This document shows, one piece after another, positions 9,760-21,549 of a DNA stretch of 64,000 nt. Under the pieces are notes generated by a model that was not told the DNA's origin, ran no database searches, and worked only from the letters and a program-made list of their open reading frames with translations. This DNA is from Ilyonectria destructans. Lineage: Eukaryota > Ascomycota > Sordariomycetes > Hypocreales > Nectriaceae. Every line of letters begins with the position of its first letter. Within the stretch, counting starts at the first letter, position 1. Made by a program: the position numbers and the translations under genes. Location of the stretch: NCBI GenBank assembly GCA_020740775.1, contig JAHEWK010000006.1, positions 3,100,001 through 3,164,000 of the forward strand, given 5' to 3'.

Positions 9760-11001
9760 ATGTCGTTACCCGCTGCTTTCCCCGCCGCGCTCCCGGTCTG
9801 GCCCACCACATCCTCCACACTCGGCGAACTCCTTGGCTTTGATTCTAGCCCAAAGTTTCAATGTCTTGGCCAGACCAAAGAAGTCAAACGGTGTAAAAAC
9901 CGTACCAATAAAGCCAACTCTACTCTCGTGTCTGGCCTCCTGTTTCAGATCGTGAGAAGTGGAAGTTTCAATACCGCCAAATCACTTCTCACTCAAGTCA
10001 TTGATGTGGTTCTGTGCGGACACCACAAGAACCAAAGTCCATCTTGTCTCAATTCGTGGGAAAAGCATTTCGAATCCTCCAAGACCCGTGACGTCAAGAT
10101 TGAGGGAAAGGATGACAAGTCCATGTTGGCAGGACTGCGAGCCAAAAGCCCCAGATCCCCGCGAGTGTCTAAGCTATCGCCGGAGCCGCCAGTCAAGATC
10201 GAGAAAGAAACACCGAAAAAGCCATACTTGACGGATCCGAAGTCTCCTTCAAGCGGGCATTCTTCTTCAAAATCTCCCAAATCGAAATCGTCGAAGCCTA
10301 ACCCTGCAAAACCAACTACCCAAGTCCACAAGTTCGAACCCTTCGGCAAGCCATTATCTCCTTTCGAGCGCAACAAAGCCATCAAGAAACTCATCTTGCG
10401 TCCATTGACATCATTGGAGAAGACAACCAAAGGATGCATCTATATCTATACCTTCCCTGACAACTACCGCGATGTCTCTCCATACCTCAAGATCGGTTAT
10501 GCCAGTGATCTCGAGAGTCGCATGGCCGCATGGAAGAGCAAGTGCCACTACACGCCCAAGGTGTTGGGAAGTTTCCCCTGCGAGCTGAACGTCAAAGTCG
10601 AAAAGCTTGTACATGCTGAACTGAAGAACGAGCGCAAGTGTGAGGCAGGCGGGTGCCCAACCTGTGGTGTAAAACACCGCGAGTGGTTCGATGTGAGGAG
10701 TTCCAAGGCTGCGGGAACTATAGGCCTCTGGACCGACTGGACCAGATTGGATCCGTATGATGAGGATGGAACTCTGAAAAACAAGTGGAGGGCGCGTGTT
10801 GAGCGTGTGGACTTGAGTGACCCTGGCTGCTGGGACGAGTTTGTGAATGGCAAGCACGATGAGGATGATGAAACATCCGATGAGGACGAATCTGACTATG
10901 ATGAGGATATTGAGTCTGGGTTCTCCGAAGATGATAACTCGAACTACTCCAGTGGGAATGAGTATGATTCTTTTAGCTCTGGTGATGAGGACGACGAGTA
11001 A
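9760..11001 (+). CDS. T5orf172-domain (GIY-YIG-like) protein
   Basis: One uninterrupted exon encodes 413 residues. The N-terminal ~90 residues carry Cys35, Cys45 and a CGHH motif at 86-89, spaced as in a small zinc site. Residues 125-190 are a Ser/Pro/Lys-rich linker. Residues 225-315 match the T5orf172 domain, named after a phage T5 protein and placed in the GIY-YIG fold group. The core begins CIYIYTF, continues YLKIGYASDLESRMAAW, and closes with CEAGGCPTCGVKHREWFDV, a Cys-rich segment that could bind metal. The last ~60 residues are highly acidic (runs of Asp, Glu and Ser). In other fungi this domain occurs in uncharacterised proteins; nuclease activity is possible by fold but not shown. 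The start is the first ATG in frame. The gene faces the Zn2Cys6 gene tail-to-tail, 206 bp apart. Confidence 0.88.
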   Translation: MSLPAAFPAALPVWPTTSSTLGELLGFDSSPKFQCLGQTKEVKRCKNRTNKANSTLVSGLLFQIVRSGSFNTAKSLLTQVIDVVLCGHHKNQSPSCLNSWEKHFESSKTRDVKIEGKDDKSMLAGLRAKSPRSPRVSKLSPEPPVKIEKETPKKPYLTDPKSPSSGHSSSKSPKSKSSKPNPAKPTTQVHKFEPFGKPLSPFERNKAIKKLILRPLTSLEKTTKGCIYIYTFPDNYRDVSPYLKIGYASDLESRMAAWKSKCHYTPKVLGSFPCELNVKVEKLVHAELKNERKCEAGGCPTCGVKHREWFDVRSSKAAGTIGLWTDWTRLDPYDEDGTLKNKWRARVERVDLSDPGCWDEFVNGKHDEDDETSDEDESDYDEDIESGFSEDDNSNYSSGNEYDSFSSGDEDDE

Positions 11002-11207
11002 CGAGCGGGATGATGCTGGTGAGATGACACTGATGAGATGACGAATTGTTCCCATGATTGTATCACTAACGCGGCGTTCTTTTGGTTTGGATTGGCCTTT
11101 TTATTTATGTCCCTTATAGCTTTTTGTTTGAGACTTGCTTAGATACCCACGAATGTTTATGAATCTCAGCCCACGAAACAACCTCACTCTATGGTCCCAT
11201 GAGGAAA

Positions 11208-13278
11208 TCACACATTTGGAGAGTCAAAATTCCATGCAGCATCCCCCAACAGCCCTCCAGACCACGATGGTTCTATGCTCCCATCACCAGCTTCCCTTGT
11301 CGTCGCTCCCGTTCCATCCCCCCCAATCGGCCACTGCTCTTGCATCGACCGGCCCTGAAGCCTTGCCTCAAACCACTCCCGCAGCCACCTCGTCTTCCGT
11401 GCCGCTTCCGCTAGCCTACTCTCCACCTTTCGCTCCTCGCCAGTTGAGAAGTCACCTGTCTCGGAGGCAAACTCCTCTACGGCCTTCGTGCGCAGTGCTT
11501 CTGTCTCGGTGATGCGTGCGATTATCTGGTTCAGGATAGTTCGCAAGTCGAGCGTCTGCCGTGCGAGCGTGACGTCCCAATCTGGCGCATCGATGAGGAG
11601 AAGCCGTGCTGCCATGAACATAACAAAGGTGGCCTGGTCCGTGGTCAGGATAGAGCGGTGTGAGAATGCGTCGATAGGTTGCGCGAGGAGGGTGTCCAGG
11701 AACTCTTTTGCAGCGCCAAAGCAGTTGCGCAGACACAGCGAGCGGTACATGGATGGTGGAACGCCCTCCTCCGGCCTGCCGGCTACAGTAACGGCAGGTT
11801 CATACAACCGCACAATGAGGTACTGGTGGTAGAGTTCGAATAGTGGCCGATGCTCTGCTAGGTCTGGATGCGCAGTGTTCTCGGTCAGGCGATCCAGCTC
11901 TGTGCGGAATCGGCGTCCGCTGCCTTCGAGGAGAAAGGCGTAGGAACGGGCCTGGTCGCGTTCGTGAGGCTCACCGAATCCCTGCGAGAGCTTTTCGCCC
12001 ATTTGGGCCATGCGAACTATTCGGTCAAGGAGGAGGTCGGTCCGGGATGTACTCATATCAGAAAGGGCGTCGCGAGACAGGCCAACATATGATCCACCAA
12101 GGGGATCCCTCCTCGAAGCTTGAAACGATGTGCTAGTACAGTAGATTAAACACTGATTAAGAATCAAACTGCTGTGAGCTGCCAACTTACACCGAGAGTA
12201 CACAGAAACAGCCCAGGAAAGCTCGCTGCTCCTCTAGGGAATGGGTTCTCTCAACAGTGTCGGCATTCGCCGTCTTCGCCGTCTTCCTAGGGGCGTCATT
12301 CGAGTCAGCTTTCCTAGGAGTTGGGGGCAGAATCTTCGTGATTCCAAGATTGTGTGCATATCCCAAAGCTAAATGCGTCAAGTTTGTAACTTGTTCGTCG
12401 CTGATCTGACAAGTATGAGCCCTACACATCACACCAAATCAGTATTTGGTTCATGTATTAAAATCCAATGTCCTCACCAAGCAATACAAACTAAGAGACC
12501 TTGTAGCAAATCCAGCGTCCGCTTTTCCTCCACGAAAATCTGCTGGCTAAGGTATGCGAGCACGTTGCGCTTCATCTTAACGATCCGGGGCACGGACAGA
12601 GGTGCAGCGAGTAGCATGATGGCCCGGAATAGGAACGGTCTCTCAGTGTGAAGTTGCTGTGGCACGGCTGCGTCCTCGACAATAACAAAGGGAAAGACGG
12701 GCATGTAATGCTTCCGGAAGATAGCTAGGATTCGGGTTGCCTGATCCCATGAAAGTCCCAAAGATGGAAGATTATTTGTATGGCCTGTTTGGGTTATCGA
12801 TCCTTGGTCAATTCTGTGAGAATGCGCAACGTCTTGGCTACTCTTCGCAAGTAGGGAAACTGAAGAATTGTGAACATCCGGTATCTGGTTCCCGGCTGCT
12901 GGAGGAAATGCGGCATTGTCATTATTAACCCAGGGGGTCCCTTGGCGCTCCAAGGCAGCTCCACTAGATAAAGAATTCAGCATGTGTCAACCATCTTCCG
13001 TCTATACCACAATACGCTTACCCAGTTGCCAATTTAATCTGTCTAGTCTTTCTCAGACTCTTTGTTGTTTTCGCAGAACACTCGATGCCAAGCCTCTCAC
13101 ACCTATACCTCATCAGCGCCTTCGGCATTCCCTCCCAGGCCTCCTCTAGCCAGTCTTCTCACCTCTCGCATAATTGCCGCCCAGCCTCCTCCTCTTTGAA
13201 GCGACATCGCGCTTTGGCTCGGGTGCACGGCGCGCAAGCCCTAAGCCGGCGCGGGGGACTGGGAGGTTGATCTGCCAT
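11208..13278 (-). CDS. Zn2Cys6 fungal transcription factor
   Basis: Five exons (13163-13278, 13022-13102, 12478-12963, 12191-12421, 11208-12132) join in frame to 612 residues. Exon 1 begins MADQPPSPPRRLRACAPC. The binuclear zinc cluster is Cys15, 18, 25, 37, 40 and 47 (C-x2-C-x6-C-x11-C-x2-C-x6-C). It is interrupted by intron 1 between Cys37 and Cys40. The middle holds the fungal middle-homology type block LDLLQGLLVCIAW followed by LTHLALGYAHNLGI. The downstream region ends with a helical stretch typical of these regulators. Intron 4 uses a TACTAG acceptor and intron 3 a TACTGAT-type branch. It should be a nuclear DNA-binding regulator that recognises CGG-containing sites. The overall pattern resembles the Leu3/War1-like group, but the target genes are unknown. 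No obvious pathway gene lies next to it. Confidence 0.87.
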
Positions 13279-14071
13279 GATGATTGGCAGATCGAGATGC
13301 TAATTGAGATGACAAAAAGGGTGGCTTCGTGACAAGAATGGTCTTGCGGAAATACATATTTCGGGCTCGGGTTAATTATTAGTTCCTAACCTTGGGGGTC
13401 GGGATATAGAGTACTTCCAAACGCGAACAAAATGGGTTGGGCTTTTTGTATTTTTGCTCACACTACCCACCACGCTCATCCTGATACTAGCATTCTGCAT
13501 CCAACTAGCTAATACCGATGCTGGGTTGTTATCTCGTCACAGTCCATTCCTCAATTACTCAACAAACGACCCCCCCTCCCCCCAATCCAATACCATGAGA
13601 GCAGGTGGAATCTATTTACACATAGTTAGAATTACGTTCCTTTCACAGATACAAACAACCAAGGATCACCGAACGACTACGACACAAGTAAAAGTTGTAA
13701 CGCGTCCTGTTTTTTTTCTGCGTGATGCTCATTTCCCCGGAATCATTGTCATCTCGACCTGTCCTCTCGACCTGCTATACTCCCTTGGTCTAGCCGAGAT
13801 CGAGGCTCTTTTTGCACTGATTCTATCATGTAATTGATGCAAATGATGAGCGACAAGAAATGCGAGCCCGAACCTGAAGCCATTCTCTCGTCGTCCTCCA
13901 ACGCCAGCCAAAGTAAAGCAAAGCAAGGCAAACTGTGGTGGTATCTGTTCTCGAAATCACAATATCCGCGGACCTCATATTAGGCCCTAATTCCTCCAAA
14001 CGCCCTATGATCAGCCCCACTCGACAGAGTCCCATCGTAGCTTCTCACCACCAATTCTCTCTCTGGTCCCG
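13279..14071. other. Intergenic spacer, no gene seen
   Basis: This is the promoter side of the Zn2Cys6 gene and the 3' side of the MIZ gene. It contains a C-rich run near 13571-13582 and AT-richer stretches around 13340-13390. There is no supported coding frame. Confidence 0.55.
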
Positions 14072-17000
14072 CTAATCGTCCAGTATTTCGATAACACCCG
14101 CTGTGGGTGTTGACTTTTTCTTTCCACCATCGCCATTTGTTACACGAGCTTGGATTGGCGCGGGTGTTTCGTCGTCCGAATCATCAGGCTCTTCAACAGC
14201 AGTCCACTTGCCGTCGGCGGCGACAGTGATGGCCTTGGTGTTCGTTTCGCCGCGAGCTACCAACTCATGACGGACTTGAACAAAGTAGTCGTCAATTCGG
14301 AGACTAATTGGACGAGCATCGAGGTCGCATATTGGACATTTCCAGACGTCGACCATGGACGGTTCTTCTCCTTTTTGGGATGCTCCCCCTCCCTTCTGAG
14401 CGGGTTTGCTAGGTCGTGTCTGCAGCCATGTTTCCAGGTCGAAGCATTCAAGGTGTAGACAATCCACGCCTCGGACGGGGATTTCAACCATGCTCGCACT
14501 GAAGGGATCTGCCAAGGAGACCAAAAGGGTCTCATCCTCAACAATAATATCATCCGAGTCTGACGGGCGTAAACGTCGAATCAGCTTGTTCCTCGTCTCG
14601 TCCATGGAAGTGTGTTGGAGATTCTCAATCATAGCCCTAAGAGAACCATGACTGCGCGTCTCCACGAGCTCGATAGCAACGAAGTACTTGTACCCTACCC
14701 TGGCATTATTCTCAGCAACCAAGGGCAAGCTGATCCTGATGGTATTCGGACCCAAGACCAATATATCCGTAAGCTCAAGGGGTAGATCCTTGTGGAAATG
14801 CTGCTTTCGACTCAATCCCATCACGTGGCCATTAACATCAATGAATACATGTTTAGGCCAGTAGCAGGCAGACACGGCCCAGTCCGCCGCCTCAACCTCC
14901 ATCTCCCGATCGGGTCGCATGCACAGGCGCAGACGATACCGATAGGAGCCTTCGAAGTAGTGGCAGAATGGTAGCCCTGCTGATTCTCTTTTCATGGTTA
15001 ATTTCGGAATGTGATTTTCCGGGACGTCGAAGCGTAGTGTCCTCAAGCCGATTTGCGGCTCAATCGCAACTGGCTGGATCTCAAGCTGCTTGACATACTG
15101 GTAGTAGCGAGTCTGCACTAGCTGCGCTGGAAGTCGTCGAGGGCTGCGCAGACCAACCTGATGAAGTCCCATCTCAAGTGAGGGTTGTCCATATGGACTC
15201 ACTGCGTATTCATTTGGGTGTATCTCCATTTCGATCAGAGGCCTCACGAGCCCAGGACTTTGAGGCACAGGATATCCCACGGCAGGATAGTGTGCAGGCG
15301 GGTGACTGCTGGCTGGCTGGATAGGAGGGAGCGATCTTTGTGTCTGGTGTTGGGGAGCCGTGGCCTGAGCAGCATAGCCACCGTGTGCTGGTGTGACTTG
15401 GGGCCAAGAACGCGCTGCGTTTGGGTACTGGGACGGCCAAGCTTGATTCTGCTGACCAGAATTAACTTGCCCCTGCGACATGGGTTGCATATTCGGCGGT
15501 TGCAGAACATATTGAGGGAACTGTAACCCTGACGTATGTCCATTGTGCGCTGTGGTACCTTGAGCAGTTGGCCCGGTCTGTGTCGGCTGTTGTTGAAACG
15601 AACTTGCTCGTCTTTGATTGTTCTGCGCCGGACCGTTCGAACTTACCACTCGAGACGATGGTACACCCTGTGCCGCATATGATGCCGGGTACGGGTACGG
15701 TGGCATTGTACCGGCAGACCCCGGGGTTAAAGGCTGATGAATCTGGGACGGGGAGTTGACGAAATTCTGAGGAGCCTGATTCATCATGGATTCTGGCGTC
15801 CTTTGGGCCCAACTTGATGCGTTCATGTTCTGCACGTGCGTATTCACTCGAGGAGCGGAGCTGCCTAAGACTGCCGGGCCTGAGGCTCTGCGACTAGCCA
15901 TATGTGCTTCTGCTTGGGTGATAACAGGAGATGGGGCCCCAGAATTACTTGGATGAGTAAAGTGGGGGTGAGATAAAACCGGAGATGGATGAGCAGACAA
16001 ACGCGCACCATGACGCTGGGCCGAAGGTGGGAAACTGGGCAGAGTGGGAGAGGGGGCAGCGTCTAGAGACAATGGTTAGCAAAACAGAATCTCTAGAACA
16101 ATATAGTGAAACTCACTTTGGTTAGGCGGTTGTTGATACCGGAAGAGCTGCATGGTGTTTACATATGCAGTTGCGAAACCGCCTCTAATCTGGCGCACCT
16201 CTTCAGCGCTGCGTGGAGCAGCGGCTATTTGGGCTTCGCTAGCCCTGTCTTTGGCGAAGATCTCGTTAAGTGACGTTGCAAGCGGACCGTCCTCGACCCG
16301 AAGAGTCCTACGGCTTGTGGTGAAGAGTAAGGACTGCATTTGGGAAGACGTGCAACTCAGATTGTGGACCATCTCGGAGACAAGCAAGGGGAACTTTCTG
16401 GACTCGGCCAATGCCATCATTGGCTCCCAAGTGCCGGAGAGTTGGTGAAGGAATCGCGCAACCACGCTAACCAACATACACTGTGGAGAGGAGCGAGAAA
16501 TCTCGGTCAGGGGTCCGGGGAAGTTTGTAAGCCATTCGAGGTGAGGGGGCGAAATCAACTGATTCTGCCTAAGAATGACCTGCATGTACCCAAACGCGTG
16601 GTCAACGGCCTCGAATGATATGTGAGAAGCGAGGAGGGAGTGGACGAAGGGCCTGTCGCGAGACCACCCGCAGAATAGCTGATGGAGTACAACGTAAAAC
16701 ACATCCGCATTCGCGCAGGCGTCTCGCAGGATCCGATACCTCGGGATCTCGACTGTTTCGTTGAGTAGTCTTAGACCGTTGAATTGTTCCATGTGAGTAG
16801 ATAATATTCGCAGCCAGTCTTTCAATGCCTGTGTGACCGGATCATCTCGCCCGATGCGCATACGTTTATGTCGACGTTCGGCGGCCCCAGAATCTGGCGC
16901 TGTCCTCTGACTGATCTGGGGAGAGGATGTGTGAACTCCGGCAGGCATGGAGGGCCCGGGGGCTGGTTCTTGTCGTGGAGAAGCATTGACGCCAGAGGCA

Positions 17001-17762
17001 GAGGCCATCGCCCGTTCTATCACTGTCTGTGGGATAGGCCCCGAGGGGGGTGCAGCATAGGTCTGTAACGACGACCCTGCGGTGGGCATGGAGGCTGGGA
17101 CCGTTGGGGTGGTATTTGGCGTGGGAGCCATGGAGACTCGCGAGTTGTATTCGGGGACAGCACGTTGCGGGGGGATTGTATTGTCAGCATATCCGCTTAA
17201 GCCTTGGTTTGGGCTGTCGGTCTGACTCGAGATGATTGGGCTTGGCTCGTCGGTCGGAGCTGGAGAGGGCAGGACAGCTTGGTTTCTACCATCAAAGGTT
17301 AGCGGAGTTGAGCAAAGACGCGGCTCGAACAGAAGTTCGTTTCATCCGCCTAAAGCACACAGCACCAGGCTACGGCCACCTCCAAGCTGTGCTCAAAGCA
17401 ACTGGTTTGGAATGGCAGGCACATGTGGATATAGGAATATTGGTGGAGTATTACCTCGAGGCATCCAACACTGCAGGCTGGTCCAATCTCGGGATTATTG
17501 GGGTACTCTCGCGTGGCCCGGTGTTGCCATCATTCGCAAATGGGGCACCCAGGGGTGCGTGTTCTTTTCTCGGCCGACCGCGCTTGCGCGGGACGACCTC
17601 AGATACCCGAATGATGTTGGATGTCGTGGGTGCGGCATCTGTCATCCACGAGTGATGACGGCCACCGATGAAGGCGTTTACAGTCTGGTTGGAGGTAGCG
17701 ATCTGTGCGGCTTCTTGCGAAGGATTGGCCCGTGACTGGGGCTGGTCGAGCGACTGTGGCAT
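14072..17762 (-). CDS. MIZ/SP-RING zinc-finger protein, putative SUMO E3 ligase
   Basis: Exons 17455-17762, 16117-17285 and 14072-16062 encode 1155 residues. The intron at 17286-17454 has a GCTAAC branch and TAG acceptor; the one at 16063-16116 is 54 nt. An AT-hook (PRKRGRPRKE) sits at about residues 58-67. The middle is Pro/Gln/Ser-rich. The MIZ/SP-RING domain starts near residue 1024 and includes CLHLECFDLETWL, then KCPICDL, then LRIDDYF. In PIAS/Siz proteins this fold recruits the SUMO-loaded E2. The last seven residues, VIEILDD, form a SUMO-interacting motif with acidic flank. Together these suggest a DNA-bound SUMO ligase or adaptor acting in the nucleus. The N-terminus is uncertain: the frame is open upstream of 17762 to a possible CAG acceptor, so a short upstream coding exon (an ATG near 17905) is possible. 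Confidence 0.85.
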
Positions 17763-20700
17763 TTCACGGGTCGACAGCGTGGGGGGAGGTTCTAAGATTT
17801 GGCACTGTCAGGGATTTGAAGTTCTGGCCGGCCGACGAGCGCAGCCAGAGTAATAGAGGGGTATCAGTAGAGTGGGAAATGGGAGGTTACCATTTGGAAT
17901 CCAGTGGTCATGCTCAGCGTCTCCTCTTTTTGAAGCCGAGTGCAAACTGGCTGGTCATGATTCGACACCTTGTTCTAGGAGCGGGAGCGACAGATGGCAG
18001 CGTCTGTAGCGATCGCAGGTTTGTCAAACACGCAGACGACGAGAAGGCGACGGTTGTTGGAGGTCGCGAGCCTAGTATGGAAAGGGATAAGGCCGAAAGC
18101 AGGATGCCGGGTGAAAGGCGACGAGCTGAAGCACACGACGATGATCGGGGAAATCGGAAGCGTTTGCGCGACGGCGATGGCGATGACGGCGGTAATGGCG
18201 GCGAAGATGGCAGGACGGCGCCGACGTTGACGGCTGCGAGGTTTTCAACCGGCAGTAATGACAACAGCGACAACGACGATGGAAGCGACGATGATGGAGG
18301 GTCGTTGGGGGGGGTTCTATCCGATCGGGAGCAAAAGGCGCAGCCGGTCCAACAGCGGACTGGCTACCGGCTTCAGAATCCGACTAAAGAGGCTCTTTGC
18401 GTCGCCGTTGTTGGTTGCTCGCAGCCTCAGCCTGCTGGGTTCCCCGATGTGGTTGGTACGATGCTGCTGGGGTGCGCTGGTCTGGGGTGGATCCCTGGGG
18501 AAGGATAGCGCCTACGAGCCTAACAGGCCCCTACGGGTGAAGCACTTACCTAACGTAAGCCCCTAAGCCGCTTACGGTCTAGGCACTACGGTGAGTCTAG
18601 GGTAGGTGTCGCAGTTAATGTAGCAGATCCCCTTGCTCCTGGCCGCCACGTTCTGGGCAATCCTGTGTGAATTGATTCATCAGTACGAGATAGGAAGGTA
18701 CGGTGTTGGTGTTTGCTTAAACTCTGCGAAAACGTGTGCAATTTAGGGCGGATAGGCACACTTGATGCACAGCTACGTTGGAGTCGGGTAAGTCGGTCGG
18801 TTGGGGTCTTTTTATCCGCAGCCGGGTAAGCATATCAACGGTGACCACGTAATTCAACAAATGACTTATCAGCAAACAAAGCAACTTTCCTTCACTAGCG
18901 ACTCATATTCCACGCATTGCTTCTATAATATACACCATCCCGCATTGTGCTAGTCATTCATTGATTGCCCCCTTGCGTACGAAGCAATCACCACAGGTAT
19001 GTACGATATCTTGCGGTGGTGGGGCTTACAGGACTTTGGGACAAACAAACCAAATGATGACCGGCTTTTTAATATATATTTTAGGCTGGTAGACAGGAAT
19101 GAAAGAAGAGGACCAGGCCACTCCCGACCTAGTCTATATCTTCGAAAAACTGTACGCGCATCGTGTTTTTTTACGGACACGCGCATACTTCGCATATATT
19201 TTTTCAACATCTGCTTGCTCGCATGTCACTGATGATCAAACAAGGGTGGGGCCAGTGTAGTGGGGCAAAAGACGAATTGCACAACAGAAAAAGAAATGCA
19301 AGGCGAATCATAACGGGGACGGATGGTTGTCAAAGACAAGTTCGACAGCGCCACTGCGTCCCTCATGATATAAACAATGCCGCTGCAAAATATGGGTTGG
19401 TTCAGGCCGCATTGTTACTGACTACCTATTCCATTTGATTTTGGACCACTCCCCACCGGCGTATTGCTCCGTGCTCCTGGTTCTCCCTCTACCCATGAAT
19501 GGCTTGGCAGGTTTTCAACGGTACTGTGGGCAATTGGTACGGGCGCCGCCATCATTCCCCACGCCCAACGGACGCCCTGGATCTGACGAGAACTGGCGTA
19601 GTGTGAGCCTCAGGTCATGGTCGGGGCCTGGTGGGAACCCTCGACAATTACGATGTACGTATCTCTCGGAGCGTTGGGGAGAGTTTGAGTTATGCCGGCG
19701 GCTTGGTCGACCTTTCCCACCTGGGATGCACTACGGAGGAAGGAACGCCAGCACGAGGGGTTTTCTGCGTTTTATTACGCCCCATGGCATTCGACAGGTA
19801 CCTGTGAGCCGCCACCTGCCCTTTGGTTGATCGTGGCTTGTACCTTGCCTAAGGTACCATTGTCGGAAGGACGGGCGAGACGGACAAGATAAGCCACGGT
19901 GATGAGTTGATGATGCAAGTCCTTCATTCCTTAAAATTGTTGGCCCATTCACACATACCCTCTCTCCTGCCAGTCTAGGTTTTCTTTCCCCTGTCCCGCG
20001 ATCTCCATGATCTCCATGATCTCTATGGTTTCCTCGGTGCCCCTCGGCTCTCTCTGGGCACGTCTGATACTCACTGGCTCGGCCGGTTTTTTTTTGATAC
20101 ACTTCGCTACTCCAGTATTACATCTCTCTGGAAAATGGTTGTGCGACGATAGTGAACCTATGGGATTACCCCATGACCCTTGTTTGCACACCCCTTGGAA
20201 CTTTTCCGTTTCCCTTTTCCGTTTTCTAACCTTGTGGAAATAAACCACCATCGCCCTCGGCCCACAGACGGATGTCCCTGGCCATAGGCCCACCATCCAT
20301 CAATAATCTGGGTGTCTTACAACAGCTACCGATGTCGACGCTGGCGTGTGCCGCCCTCACACTCATCATCTTCACCCTTGCCCTCCCTTTTGCAAACCCT
20401 GGCCAACTGAGCTGGCACCGCATCCGAAAATAGCACGTCGAGGTTGGGCGCATCAACATCCAATCCCAACACACGTTGGAGCGGTACCCGTGCAGCGCAG
20501 GACTGTAGTCAGCTTCATTATCACGCCTCCTGAAACCCTTGAAACCCTGAAAGTCCTTTGTTCTCGAACAAGCGTCTTATACACAGGCGCGAAGCACAGT
20601 CGAAAAACCATGGCCTTTGCCGACGACAGGTGCCTCGTAAAATTATTCCTCACATTGCTGCGGCCCATTCCCAGACGACGCCTCATATCTGACGCTCATC

Positions 20701-21549
20701 GACCTGTTCTAGTGCCAGGGAGCATCGTCTCACCAATCGCAGCCGTCCACGCCGGGCCCTCATTCGCTGTGGCCAGGGACCACCCCTCTCGTACCTCGTG
20801 CCTCGTCCCAATCCCACTCCCGCTCCGGTCCAGCACCGCAGCGTCCTGCGGCCACCGGTCGGTAGTGCATGTACCAGTCCACACAACGCACCACCGCATT
20901 CGCACAGCGCACCAAGAGCACGCCAGAAGTACCAGTTGCACCAGTTGCATCAAGTTGCACCAGCGCAGCACGGCATCCAGGGACCCTCCGCGCCGAGACC
21001 AGCACCGAGACCAGCACCGAGAGCCTAGGTACCTACCGTAGGTACTCCCGCGCCTAAGGTAGGTACGTAGTACGTCCACACCCACCCCCAGTGGCCGAAG
21101 CTCAGAGGCTCAGAGCACCACCGCCATCTCCACCTTTGCCGCACCTGGCATCTTCAGCACTTGTCTGCGCGACTCCATCCATCCATCTCCCTCCAGCCAT
21201 CCCGTCGTCGAAATCGTCGAAATCCCCGAAACCTGCTCCAACTACACAAGCGGAGCCCTGCCACGAGGGCCTGGCAGATGGCTGTCGTTACGATTGTCTT
21301 CCAACTTCACCATCCCTCGCTCTAGCGTCCTACGCCCTTGACCTTCGCCCGTCATCGCCCATCACCCGGCGCCCGTCCAACCCACCTGCGCCGCCGCCGC
21401 CCCTCTGCCAGCCCTTCAACCAGTGCCGCCGCCCTTGGCCTCCACTGTCTTTTTCCGTTCCTCGCCCAGTCCCTTGTCTCAACCGCCAACATCCAACATC
21501 TAATACCCTCCTATCCTCAACTCCCAGCGGCTCCTGGCACCATCCAACC
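17763..21549. other. Large divergent spacer between MIZ and Boi-like genes
   Basis: About 3.8 kb separates two genes transcribed apart. It holds open frames (for example 17705-18508 on +, 17914-18273 on -), but their composition is repetitive (Asp/Gly or Ser/Arg runs) and none shows a domain. TAGGTA-type motifs cluster near 18545-18605, 19800, 19850 and 21026-21070. The last group includes a near-perfect palindrome, GTACCTAC at 21029-21036 against GTAGGTAC at 21038-21045. Short tandem repeats occur at about 20933-20975 and 20996-21025. The region is likely two long promoters with 5' leaders. Confidence 0.55.

Noticed and set aside
17705..18508. 267-codon open frame on + beside the MIZ gene start
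   Set aside because: It overlaps the first MIZ exon on the other strand and is Asp/Gly-repetitive. Taken as a shadow of the MIZ gene leader.
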